From assembly GCA_017474515.1 (NCBI GenBank), contig JAFVHN010000011.1:1-62361 (forward strand): 62,361 nt of DNA. Reading direction: 5' to 3'. Under the pieces are notes generated by a model, which was not told the DNA's origin, searched no databases, and worked only from the letters and a program-made list of their open reading frames with translations. This DNA comes from Prevotella sp. GTDB lineage: Bacteria; Bacteroidota; Bacteroidia; Bacteroidales; Bacteroidaceae. Made by a program: the position numbers and the translations under genes. Positions 42,948 through 51,978 of this stretch are shown here, in pieces (position 1 is the stretch's first letter; each line of letters starts with the position of its first letter).

Positions 42948-44759
42948 TTACTTCATCAACCAGTAATAGCTGTCGCCATCACCGTGGGGCGCTATGACGA
43001 ACCGCCCGTCGGTGATATTGGCAATGCCGTGAGGTACAAGCATTATGCAGTCGATTGTCATGGTGCGTGTGAACTCGCGGTTGCGCTGTTCCCTGGGTGA
43101 AACATTGGTTTGAACGGTCAAGGTCACTTGCGGTTCCGACTCATAAAGGCCGTAGGAGCAGCAGGGGAACTTGAAGTCCTCGGCAAGGAGCAGGTAGTTC
43201 ACCTGGTCGAGCTCGGTGGTAATGGCCGACTGCAGGATTTCTTCCTTGACATTTCCGTCTTGGTCGTGGAAGCCCAGCGTACACCTCAGCTTCATCGGCA
43301 GGCGCTGGATGTCGGTGGCATTGCTGTCGTTGGCCAGGGCCGGTGCCGTGACAAGATAGATGTCGTAGCCAATGTTGGAGAGCACGTTCTCGATGTTGAA
43401 GATGGCCGTGTGGTTGACGGTGGTCTTCGACTGTTCGAACTCCACGAAGGCGTCGCCCCACACTTTTCCGTAGAAGGAGTTGTCGTTGAGCACCCTGCGC
43501 ACAAGGGGCGTCACGGTGCCCTCCATGTCGTGGGTGGTAGTGTTTTCTTCCTTGCTCACATCCTTGATGCTGCCCTGGTCTTCGGCTTCAACAATAATCC
43601 ACTGGTAGAATGTGTTCAGCTTGTTGATATTCCAATTGCGGGTTTTCATGACCTGTCCGTTGGAACAAATCACATTCTCGGTGCCGTTGAAGATGCCCTG
43701 GGGACCGTACGGCTTCTTGGTGTTGCCGTTGGAGATGCCGCCATACTGATAGTAGTGGAGGGCGTTGCTGCCCCAGTAATACTGACGCGACAAATAAGTC
43801 TCACAGGCCGAGGTGGAAAGGGCAGAGTCGGTGAGGTGGACATCGGTGTTGAGGGTACGGCTGAAAGTCGTGCCGTCAACAATGGCAAGGCGGGCGTTGG
43901 TGTAGGCCAGCGAGTCGCGGTACTTCACCTGGTTGTCGTAGTTGAAATAGGGCTGGTATTCTTCTATGAGCTCCCTCCACACCTCGTTGGTGGGGACAAC
44001 CATCCAGTAAACGCTGTCTTCTTCGTTCAAATCGGCATAAAGATAATCGAAGAGGTCGTTCTGCTGCACAAACACCGAGTCGAGGTAGAAGGTCTTACCG
44101 TCGATGAGACCGCCGGGGACGCTTCGTCCGGGCACGAACTCCTTGCGGTAGAACCGGCTGTTGTAGAAGAAGTTGCCAATGCTGTCGAGGTCGGGGTCCT
44201 TGCGCAGGAACTCAAACACATTGGGGAAATACTTGGCCTTGTGGTCAATGGTAAAGAGGATGCCGTTGTTGTAATGCTGATTGGAATTGGTGATGGTGCT
44301 TCCTCCGAAATTGTTGGAGGAGAACGTCACTTTCTTGCCGTTCATCATTACCAGCGAGTCGTTGCTGGCTGGCGATACGGAATGATTGTACATGGCAATG
44401 TGGTTCTGGATGAACTCCTTGATGACGGTGTTGTCATCGTCGTTGACCTTGCCTTTTTCAGCATTGTAGGCTTGTATGAGCTCCTCTGCCTCCTGTGCAG
44501 AGAAGTTGTCGTTGGTGGGTGCAAACACGGTGAACACCTGGCTGCTGCCCAGCGCCTTGTCGTAGCCGCAGGCCTGCACGACCCTGGCGAAGTTGCTCAG
44601 GTTTCCGTTCTGCGAGATGGCCTGCCAGAGCGAGCAGTCGTTCATGTCCTCGCCTTGGTTGTCGTAGTGGTCATCCCACGTGTCGGAGCAGGCTGTGAAA
44701 GTGAGGACTGCCAGTGCAAGTCCCAACACCTTATTATATATATTATATCTTTTCATCAT
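42948..44759 (-). CDS. Fasciclin (FAS1) domain lipoprotein
   Basis: This 603-aa lipoprotein (lipobox FTAC, followed by acidic SDTWDDHYD) contains a FAS1 domain at about 40-190, with LSNFARVVQACGYDKALGSSQ and the H1-type motif VFTVFAPTNDNFSA, and FTIDHKAKYFPNVFEFLR at its end. A second, diverged FAS1 region lies at about 190-420 (VYWMVVPTNEVWRELIEEYQ). The C-terminal part is a beta-rich domain without a recognised name. FAS1 proteins mediate adhesion or ligand binding. It sits between a FAS1 gene and a susC, with the acidic start after Cys suggesting surface export. Starts at 44759 or 44756 are both possible. Confidence 0.88.
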   Translation of the reverse strand: MMKRYNIYNKVLGLALAVLTFTACSDTWDDHYDNQGEDMNDCSLWQAISQNGNLSNFARVVQACGYDKALGSSQVFTVFAPTNDNFSAQEAEELIQAYNAEKGKVNDDDNTVIKEFIQNHIAMYNHSVSPASNDSLVMMNGKKVTFSSNNFGGSTITNSNQHYNNGILFTIDHKAKYFPNVFEFLRKDPDLDSIGNFFYNSRFYRKEFVPGRSVPGGLIDGKTFYLDSVFVQQNDLFDYLYADLNEEDSVYWMVVPTNEVWRELIEEYQPYFNYDNQVKYRDSLAYTNARLAIVDGTTFSRTLNTDVHLTDSALSTSACETYLSRQYYWGSNALHYYQYGGISNGNTKKPYGPQGIFNGTENVICSNGQVMKTRNWNINKLNTFYQWIIVEAEDQGSIKDVSKEENTTTHDMEGTVTPLVRRVLNDNSFYGKVWGDAFVEFEQSKTTVNHTAIFNIENVLSNIGYDIYLVTAPALANDSNATDIQRLPMKLRCTLGFHDQDGNVKEEILQSAITTELDQVNYLLLAEDFKFPCCSYGLYESEPQVTLTVQTNVSPREQRNREFTRTMTIDCIMLVPHGIANITDGRFVIAPHGDGDSYYWLMK

Positions 44760-44769
44760 TGTCAATTAT

Positions 44770-46860
44770 TTAGAGGTCGTCTTCCATTTCGTTTTCACCG
44801 TCGCCGCCATAGACACTCTTGGGCACCAGTTCCAGGAAGTCGAGGGCGAACTCGTTGTCGTTACCTTGCTTACCGTCGGAGGCCACCCTGATTCTCAAGT
44901 AGTGGTCTTGGCTGGAGTCAAGATACATCTGGCTGATGATGCGCCGTATTGAAATGTCGTAGGTGATGTCGTAGCCCCTGTTGCCTGAGTTGCCGTTGTT
45001 GCAGTACAGGGAGCGCGGGTAGGTGTAGGCACCAAGGTTCTTCAAGGTTTTCTGGTACTCGGCCTTTTCCTCGGCACTCATGTTGTCGTAGTCGGAGAGG
45101 CTGTTGATGAAACCGTCGGAACCTAAGTACATCTCAGAGGTCAGGCTCTTGGTCATGTCCAATGGGATGCCTTGCGGAATGCCGTCAATATAGAGCTGGG
45201 CGACACCACGCGTGGTCTGGGACGTGAAGCCGAGGCGGATTTGCCATTCGCCGTCAAAGGGCACGGGCGGCAGGCGGAAGGTGATGTCGTAGTTTCCGAA
45301 GAGGTTGAACTCGTCCCACTGGTAGATGTCGGCCAGTGAGTGGGGACGTCTCCACAGCAGCACGCAATTGGAGAATGTCACGCCGTCGAGATAACCGGCA
45401 GGGAAATACCAGTTGGGGCCGTATTTCTCTTCCACACCATCCTGGAAGGGGTCGCCCAGGATTCGCAGGCTGTTGCCGATGAATTCGGGGAAGATGGTGT
45501 TGAAGTCCATGCGGATGCGGACATTGTGCACTTTTTCCTGAACATCCTCGCTGAAGGCCACGATGTCATCGACATAGAAGTAATGACCGTTGAGACCGTC
45601 GTAGTTGTATGTGGTCTCGTTTGTCATGTCGTCGATTTTCTGACCTTCAAAGGAGTAGGTGTTGTCGTAGCGACGGTTGATGTAGCGTTGGCCTTTGATG
45701 CTTCCGCCAAGGTATTTGTCAACGGTCACTTTGTCAACCTTGATCATGGTGTGGGGCAGGAGGGTGTAGTGCCAGTCACAGGGGTTGATGAGCGTTTCGT
45801 CAATGCCGATGGCGCCTTCAAAGCCAGCCTTGTTGGTAATCTCCAGCGGGGTGAGGTCGTCGGTGCCGCCGGTGATTTTGTTCAAGATGTGATATTGAAT
45901 GAAACGGCGCAGGGGATTGACACTGTCGGTGAGGTTCTCAAAGCTGTGTCCGGGTGCGTTGACATCCTGAGGATAAACCTTGTCGTAGATTTCGCAGGCT
46001 TTCTCATAGAGTGCGTGAATGTCGCCCTTGGCAATGCCGTATTTCGACTCCAGCACTTCGTCGGGCTCAATGAAGAAGGTGTAGCCGTACTTCTTGGTTT
46101 CGGGCACCACGAATTTCTCGAGGTTGGTGAAATATTCACCCGAGCCTTTGTAGTAGGGTTCGTAAGCCTTGGGATTATAGTCGGGGTCATCGACCAACAT
46201 CACGTCGTTGATGACGCCCGTGGCCACCAGCGCTTTATAGAAAGTGCTGATTTTGGGATTGTCGCGCATCAGGTCAGAGATGTAGCTGTTCGACTTTTCG
46301 ATGACCATGTCGATGGGCTGCATGATGCCGTTCTCCACAGAGTCGTCTTTCAAGTCGAAATAGATATGAGCCAGTCCTTCGAGCATGATGACGGCATTGC
46401 TGTCGTTGTCGAAGCCGGCCGAGGTGGCGATGTAGCGGCTCATCATGTTGACGGTCGGCAACTTGGTGCCAATCATGTCGTAGGTGGTGTACATGTTGTT
46501 GACCAGGTGTGTGCGGGCGATGGTGTCGCAGTCGGCATCGCTCAGCTGTGACACATCGCTGAGCCCGCGCTTCTGAAGGAAGGCGTTGATGGCATCGTTC
46601 GACGGCACAAAGCAGGTGTAATGGCCGTAGGTGGAAAGAAGGTCCATCAGGCCGGCCCTTTCCACAATGGCGGCAAATTCGCTGTATTGCGGACGGTCGG
46701 GGCTCTTCAGATAGTCGCTCATCATCTCACCGGTGAAGGTGTAGAAGTATTCGCTGTCAGGCTCGTCAGAACAACTGGTCAGTATCAGCGTGTTGAGGGG
46801 AGTCAGCATGGCAAAGAGCAGCCCTCCCACGATTCCTTTTAATATAGTCTTACGTCTCAT
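44770..46860 (-). CDS. FAS1-domain lipoprotein with C-terminal beta-sandwich
   Basis: The 696-aa lipoprotein (lipobox LTSC, followed by SDEPDSEY) has a FAS1 domain at about 45-205 (YSEFAAIVERAGLMDLL, YTCFVPSNDAINAFLQKRG), a second diverged one at about 210-440 (ISTFYKALVATGVIND, YGYTFFIEPDEVLESKYG) and a C-terminal beta-sandwich at about 445-690 with GEWQIRLGFTSQTTRGVAQL and FALDFLELVPKS, which resembles ligand-binding jelly rolls. The end is acidic. It follows susD by 11 bp and precedes the next FAS1 gene. Confidence 0.88.
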   Translation of the reverse strand: MRRKTILKGIVGGLLFAMLTPLNTLILTSCSDEPDSEYFYTFTGEMMSDYLKSPDRPQYSEFAAIVERAGLMDLLSTYGHYTCFVPSNDAINAFLQKRGLSDVSQLSDADCDTIARTHLVNNMYTTYDMIGTKLPTVNMMSRYIATSAGFDNDSNAVIMLEGLAHIYFDLKDDSVENGIMQPIDMVIEKSNSYISDLMRDNPKISTFYKALVATGVINDVMLVDDPDYNPKAYEPYYKGSGEYFTNLEKFVVPETKKYGYTFFIEPDEVLESKYGIAKGDIHALYEKACEIYDKVYPQDVNAPGHSFENLTDSVNPLRRFIQYHILNKITGGTDDLTPLEITNKAGFEGAIGIDETLINPCDWHYTLLPHTMIKVDKVTVDKYLGGSIKGQRYINRRYDNTYSFEGQKIDDMTNETTYNYDGLNGHYFYVDDIVAFSEDVQEKVHNVRIRMDFNTIFPEFIGNSLRILGDPFQDGVEEKYGPNWYFPAGYLDGVTFSNCVLLWRRPHSLADIYQWDEFNLFGNYDITFRLPPVPFDGEWQIRLGFTSQTTRGVAQLYIDGIPQGIPLDMTKSLTSEMYLGSDGFINSLSDYDNMSAEEKAEYQKTLKNLGAYTYPRSLYCNNGNSGNRGYDITYDISIRRIISQMYLDSSQDHYLRIRVASDGKQGNDNEFALDFLELVPKSVYGGDGENEMEDDL

Positions 46861-46871
46861 ATCGTTCTTTG

Positions 46872-48635
46872 TTATTTAGTGGTTTTCTGGTAACTTGTAT
46901 CCTCGCCACTGCCGAAGGCCGGGTTTTGTACAAGGTGCGAGTTGACTTTCATCTCGGCATCGTTGTAGGGCCAGTAGATGGCGTCCATCTTTGTCAGGTG
47001 GTTGGAAATGAGCGATGCGCCGATTTTGGCTTTTTGCAAAGCGGCGGCCACCAACGTCGTGGTGTTGCCTTTACGCTGTGAGAGGCGAACAAGGTCGAAC
47101 CATCTCTTGCCCTCGAACATCAGTTCGCGCTGGCGTTCCCGAAGGACCAGGGTTTCCATCCTTTCCTTGGTGTTGTATTGTGCAGCCACCAGGGTGTCGG
47201 TAAGGTTGCTCTGGCAGAGGGCACGCTTGTTGACGGCGTTGACCAATGTGAAAGCCTGGTTCAGGTACGACTTGTTGTAGTCAAGCGTTTCTTGGTCGTC
47301 GCCCTCGCGAAGCAGCTGTGTGAGGGCCTCTGCTTTCAGCAACATGATGTCTGTCAGACGGTAAATAATCCAGTTGGAGCCGTTCTGGTCCTGCGTGTAG
47401 AGCGAACCGTAGGAAATGGTCGGCGTGGAATTGGTCGTGCTGATGTCGATGGTGCGCGTGGTGAACTTGTTGATTGACTGGTCGTCCACGTCGCAGTTGA
47501 AGTACATCCTTGAGTCCAGCTTCTTGTTGCGGTCGTCGAAGACGGAACGGTCTGACGTCTTTTCAATGTCGCTGAAGATGTAGTCGGAAGGAGCCACGAG
47601 GCCTACCGTGGCATTGGCATTGCCGTAGAAGGAGTTGACGGCACCGTTTTGTATCATGCTGTTCACACGCGGCTCGTCGTCGAAAATCAGCTGGAAGATG
47701 ATTTCCTGGTTCTTCTCATCCGTATTGCTCCTGTCGGCACCGAAAAGCACGGTGTAGGCATCTCCGAAATAGTTGCTGGTGGTGGTGTTGCTCACCAATG
47801 GGAAACCGTTGAAACGGCTGTCGCCGTCGCTGTTGGTGAGAATGCTGGAGTTGCGCTGCTGACGGTTCTCTTCGGCAATCTTCTTCTTCGATTCAATCAC
47901 CAGGTCGGCATAGCGGATGCAGCTCCTGTAGTCTTTCTTCCAAAGATAGAGTTCGCAGAGCAGCGAGTGAATGGCGTCCTGAGTGATGCGCCCTGTCTGG
48001 TAAAGAGGCTTGGTGACGGGGTAACGCTTTACGGCATAGTCCTTTACGCCTTCCAGGCTTGTGATGAGCGAGTCCAACACGTCGTCGAACTTGGTGGCGG
48101 GCAGATCCATGGGCTGGTCTTCGTCGATGTAGGCCACCGTGCTGTAGGGAACGTCGCGGAAAGCACGTATCAGGTAGAAGTAGCACAAACTGCGAATGGC
48201 CACCATTTCTGCAATGTTTGCCTGCAGTTCACTTTCGGTGTAGGCCGGGTCTTCGGCGGCCACGCCGGGAGCATATTTGATGACGGTGTTGCACCGGTTG
48301 ATGACAGTATAGAAATCCTTCCACTTGGTGTAACTGTTTTTCGCATCAATATTCTCCATGAGGATTTTCTCAAGATTTCCGTCGTTGGAAACGTTGCTGC
48401 CGGCACCGATGTTGTCGCTGCGGAACTCGCCCCACACCATCATGCGCTTGATAACAGCTTCTTCCTGCAGGCCTGAGTAACAGCCGGCGATGACGGCATC
48501 GACGTCGGCCTTTTCGTTCCAGAATTTCTCAAAGATAATTTCATTGAGGGGCTCTATCTCCAGGAAGTCGGAGCAGGATGAAACGCCGAAGACAGCGCAG
48601 AGAGCACCTAATATATAATAATGTATTTTTTTCAT
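46872..48635 (-). CDS. SusD/RagB-family lipoprotein, first of the FAS1 operon
   Basis: The 587-aa protein starts MKKIHYYILGALCAVFGVSSC, a lipoprotein signal (SSC). SusD signatures include NEKADVDAVIAGCYSGLQEEA, VAIRSLCYFYLIRAFRDVPY, and near the C-terminus LRERQRELMFEGKRWFDLVRLS. It lies 13 bp after its susC. The ligand is unknown. Confidence 0.94.
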   Translation of the reverse strand: MKKIHYYILGALCAVFGVSSCSDFLEIEPLNEIIFEKFWNEKADVDAVIAGCYSGLQEEAVIKRMMVWGEFRSDNIGAGSNVSNDGNLEKILMENIDAKNSYTKWKDFYTVINRCNTVIKYAPGVAAEDPAYTESELQANIAEMVAIRSLCYFYLIRAFRDVPYSTVAYIDEDQPMDLPATKFDDVLDSLITSLEGVKDYAVKRYPVTKPLYQTGRITQDAIHSLLCELYLWKKDYRSCIRYADLVIESKKKIAEENRQQRNSSILTNSDGDSRFNGFPLVSNTTTSNYFGDAYTVLFGADRSNTDEKNQEIIFQLIFDDEPRVNSMIQNGAVNSFYGNANATVGLVAPSDYIFSDIEKTSDRSVFDDRNKKLDSRMYFNCDVDDQSINKFTTRTIDISTTNSTPTISYGSLYTQDQNGSNWIIYRLTDIMLLKAEALTQLLREGDDQETLDYNKSYLNQAFTLVNAVNKRALCQSNLTDTLVAAQYNTKERMETLVLRERQRELMFEGKRWFDLVRLSQRKGNTTTLVAAALQKAKIGASLISNHLTKMDAIYWPYNDAEMKVNSHLVQNPAFGSGEDTSYQKTTK

Positions 48636-48648
48636 AATCATCTCTCCT

Positions 48649-51600
48649 TTAGAACTCAATGGTGATACCTAATGTGTAAGAACGCGAACGAGGGGTCTGC
48701 GCGTTGTCGATAGCCGGAGAATAACCGCCGCTCGAGATGTCGGGGTCAACGCCCGAATACTTGGTAAGAATGAACGGGTTGTTGGCACTGAAATACAGGC
48801 TGGCGCGGTTCAGGCCCAGCGGCGTAAGATATTTCCTGTTGATGGCGTAGGAAATCTGTGCATATCCCATACGCAGGTAAGAGCCGTCTTCCACGAAACG
48901 GTCGCTCACGAGCGTGTTGTAGTTAGAGTTGGAACCGTACATGGCACGCGGGATGGAGGTGATGTCGCCTTCTTTGCGCCAACGGTAGTTCACGGCCTGG
49001 CTCTGGTTGTCGTTGCCAATCATGGCTTCGGCGTGCAGGCGAGCGCGGTTAAGAATCTTGTTGCCCACGCGGTAGGTGAACTGTGTGCTCACGCGCCAGC
49101 TGCCGTAGTTGAAGTTGAAACCGAAACCGCCGGTGAGTTTTGGCAGCGAGGAGCCCAGGTAAACGATGTCGAGGGCGTTAATCTGGCCGTCGTGGTTGAT
49201 GTCCTCATAGATGGCGTCACCACCGTTGAAACGGTAGTTGCGGCCGGTGGCGTCGTTCGTGTAGTTGAACATCATGCGGACCGGATTCCCCTGTCCGTCA
49301 ACAATCACGTCGCCATTGGCATTCATGGCCACGGGAGCGGTCTTGCCCTCTGCAAGGAACTGTGCACGCTCTTCGGGCGTCATGCGCTCGAAGGTGGTGT
49401 AATTGTACTGATATACGCCCTTGTAGCGGAAACCGTAGATGGCTCCCAGCGGGTTGTGCAACTGTACGCGCTGCAGGGTTTCGTCGTTGGAGAAACCATA
49501 GACGGAATTGAGGTTGTCAAGCAGGTTCTCCTCCATTTCCAGGAGCTCGTTGCGGTTGTTACCGAAGTTCACGTTCACATCCATCGAGAATTTCTTGCCG
49601 ATGGTGATCAGGCGGTTGGAGTTGACGTGGAATTCCCATCCCGTGTTGCGCATCTTGCCGCTGTTCCTGTAAGGCACGTTGTCGAAACCGGAGTTGGAGG
49701 GAATAGGATAGTTCGACATCAGCATGTCCGACGTGGTCTGCCGATAACCTTCAATGGTGAGTTGCAAGCGGTCGTTGAAGAATCCGAGGTCAATACCTCC
49801 GTTCCAGCTTTCCACGATTTCCCATTTCAGGTTGGTCAGCCTGATGTTGTTGGGCCTCATGGCCATCATGTCGATGTACCTGTTTGTGGAGCTGTATTTG
49901 GAAGTGTAGAGGTAGTTCTGGCCGGGCTGATGTCCCACGCGTCCCCAGCTGGGACGAATGGCAAACATCGACAGCCATTTCTTCGTGGGCTCCATCCACG
50001 GCTCGTCACTGATAATCCATTTCAACGACAGTGATGGGAAATATCCCCACCGGCTGCTCGGGCCGAATTTGGTTGTTCCGTCGGCGCGGAGCGAGGCGTC
50101 AATGATGTAGCGGCCTTTGTAAGCATAGTGTGCGGCGGCCGTGTAGTACATGGAGCGCGACTGGCCGAAATTGGAACTCAGGCCGGTGATGTTTCCGCCG
50201 CCCTGGGTGGTGGAGATGCCCGTAGGTGCGCCCTGTTTGTCTTCCGACTGGCTCGTTGACGAACCGCTGGTCAGTTCAAAGCGCCCCATCAGCATGGCCG
50301 TGTGGTCTTTGTTCTTGAAGGCGGGAATCAGGGTGAGGGTCTGCTTCGTGTTGAACGACACACTCTTCGATGAACTGTCGTGGGTGGTGTTCACGCCGGC
50401 ATCCCAGCTCACGGTCTTCAGTTCCTGCGGATAATATCTTGTCTGGTAACCGTTGTTGATGTTCATATAAACCGAACCTCTCCAGTTCAGCTGCCAGTGG
50501 TCTTCGTCCATGCCCAGCAGGCGGTACTGGATGATGAGCTCCGGCGTCATGTCGTAGGTGCTTTGCTTGTTTTTTGCCAATTTGGCGCTGGCCACCGGGT
50601 TCACATAGTCTTTCTGGTTGCGGTTGAACACGGAGCTGGCACTCTGCAGCATGGAATAATAAGCAGAAGTGTTTTCGCCGGTGACGGGGTCTTGCTCGTA
50701 GATGGTCATGTTCGGCATCTTCTTCATGGCAATGTCGAGCAGGCCGTCGGAGTTGCGGAAGTTGTTGGTGTAGGTCAGGGCGAAGTTGGTGCTCACGCGA
50801 ATGCGCTCACTGACGTTGTAGTCGAGGGCCACGCGCGTGGAGAAACGCTGCAGCTTCTGCTCAATCATCGTACCTGTTTCGTTGTCGAAACCGGCGCCGA
50901 TGCGGAACAGCGCCTTTTCGCCACCGCCCGAAACCGTGACGTAGTGGTTCTGGCGGAGACCCCACTGGGTGACGGCGTCGCGCCAGTCGGTGTTGTTGTT
51001 GTACTGCTCATACTCCGAGAACGACGGGTCGTAGTTCAATTCCGGAATATTGGCGGCGGCGTCGCTCTGCTCGGGGTTGAAGTACGACTCCTTCAGCAGC
51101 ATGGTGTAGTCGTCACCGTTGAGCAGGTCGTAGCCCTTCGGCTGATAGGTGCCCGTCAGTTTCAATGAGTACTGCAGTCTGGGCTTGCCCATCACACCGC
51201 GCTTGGTGGTGAGCTCAATGACGCCGTTGCCGCCCAGTGAGCCGTAGATGGCGGTGGCGGCGGCATCCTTCAGCACGCGGATGTCGGAGATGTCTTCCGG
51301 GTTGATGTTCAGCAGTTCGGCAAACTTCTCGTTGTTGGCCGACCCGATGTCGAAGTTGTCGAGGCTCACATCCCTCACGTTGCCGTCAACCACAATCAGC
51401 GGGTTGGCATTTGTCAGCGTGGAAAGTGAAGATGCACCGCGCAGGCGGATGGTGGACCCGGAACCGAGGTCGCCGGAGTTTCCGATGATGTCCATACCTG
51501 CGATACGGCCTTGCAGGGCCTCGTCGATGGTGTTGAGGCCCAGGCCTTCAAACTCCTTCGTGGAGATTATCTGCGTGGCATTGGCCACCTCGCGTTGCAG

Positions 51601-51975
51601 GATGGGGAGGCCGTTGCCGCCCACCACGCGCTTCTTGGCCTGAATGACCACTTCGTCGATGAGCTCGCCCTCAGAAACCATCACAATCTGGTAGTTGGTG
51701 CGGTTGATGGGCTCCGTAATGGTTTTTGAACCCACGTAGGTGAAGCGCAGCTTGTCCTTGGGGTTGCGGATTTTCATCGTGAAGTTACCGTTCAGGTCGG
51801 TAATCGTCGATTCGATAACACGTCCGTTGGCGTCCATTTCGCAGACGCTGGCTCCCACGAGCGGGCCCAGTTCGTCGCTCACGTTTCCGTGGACGGAGGT
51901 GATTTGTCCTTGCGCGCTGGCCGCTGTGGCAGTCATCAGGGCGCATAATATAAATATGTATTTAAGAATTCGCAT
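48649..51975 (-). CDS. SusC/RagA-family TonB-linked transporter, first of the FAS1 operon
   Basis: The 1108-aa protein has a signal peptide (ending ASAQGQ), a carboxypeptidase-regulatory-like domain (VHGNVSDELGPLVGASV), a TonB-box-like stretch EGELIDEVVIQAKK, a plug with TIRLRGASSLSTLTNANPLI and IRVLKDAAATAIYGSLGGN, and a barrel ending in LGITIEF. It starts three bases after the stop codon of the first FAS1 gene, so the two are tightly co-translated. With the following SusD it forms a complete import pair. Confidence 0.95.
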   Translation of the reverse strand: MRILKYIFILCALMTATAASAQGQITSVHGNVSDELGPLVGASVCEMDANGRVIESTITDLNGNFTMKIRNPKDKLRFTYVGSKTITEPINRTNYQIVMVSEGELIDEVVIQAKKRVVGGNGLPILQREVANATQIISTKEFEGLGLNTIDEALQGRIAGMDIIGNSGDLGSGSTIRLRGASSLSTLTNANPLIVVDGNVRDVSLDNFDIGSANNEKFAELLNINPEDISDIRVLKDAAATAIYGSLGGNGVIELTTKRGVMGKPRLQYSLKLTGTYQPKGYDLLNGDDYTMLLKESYFNPEQSDAAANIPELNYDPSFSEYEQYNNNTDWRDAVTQWGLRQNHYVTVSGGGEKALFRIGAGFDNETGTMIEQKLQRFSTRVALDYNVSERIRVSTNFALTYTNNFRNSDGLLDIAMKKMPNMTIYEQDPVTGENTSAYYSMLQSASSVFNRNQKDYVNPVASAKLAKNKQSTYDMTPELIIQYRLLGMDEDHWQLNWRGSVYMNINNGYQTRYYPQELKTVSWDAGVNTTHDSSSKSVSFNTKQTLTLIPAFKNKDHTAMLMGRFELTSGSSTSQSEDKQGAPTGISTTQGGGNITGLSSNFGQSRSMYYTAAAHYAYKGRYIIDASLRADGTTKFGPSSRWGYFPSLSLKWIISDEPWMEPTKKWLSMFAIRPSWGRVGHQPGQNYLYTSKYSSTNRYIDMMAMRPNNIRLTNLKWEIVESWNGGIDLGFFNDRLQLTIEGYRQTTSDMLMSNYPIPSNSGFDNVPYRNSGKMRNTGWEFHVNSNRLITIGKKFSMDVNVNFGNNRNELLEMEENLLDNLNSVYGFSNDETLQRVQLHNPLGAIYGFRYKGVYQYNYTTFERMTPEERAQFLAEGKTAPVAMNANGDVIVDGQGNPVRMMFNYTNDATGRNYRFNGGDAIYEDINHDGQINALDIVYLGSSLPKLTGGFGFNFNYGSWRVSTQFTYRVGNKILNRARLHAEAMIGNDNQSQAVNYRWRKEGDITSIPRAMYGSNSNYNTLVSDRFVEDGSYLRMGYAQISYAINRKYLTPLGLNRASLYFSANNPFILTKYSGVDPDISSGGYSPAIDNAQTPRSRSYTLGITIEF

Positions 51976-51978
51976 GCC

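Noticed and set aside
43110-44891. A 593-codon plus-strand frame opposite a FAS1 gene
   Set aside because: Shadow of the FAS1 lipoprotein, with the same biased composition and no domain.
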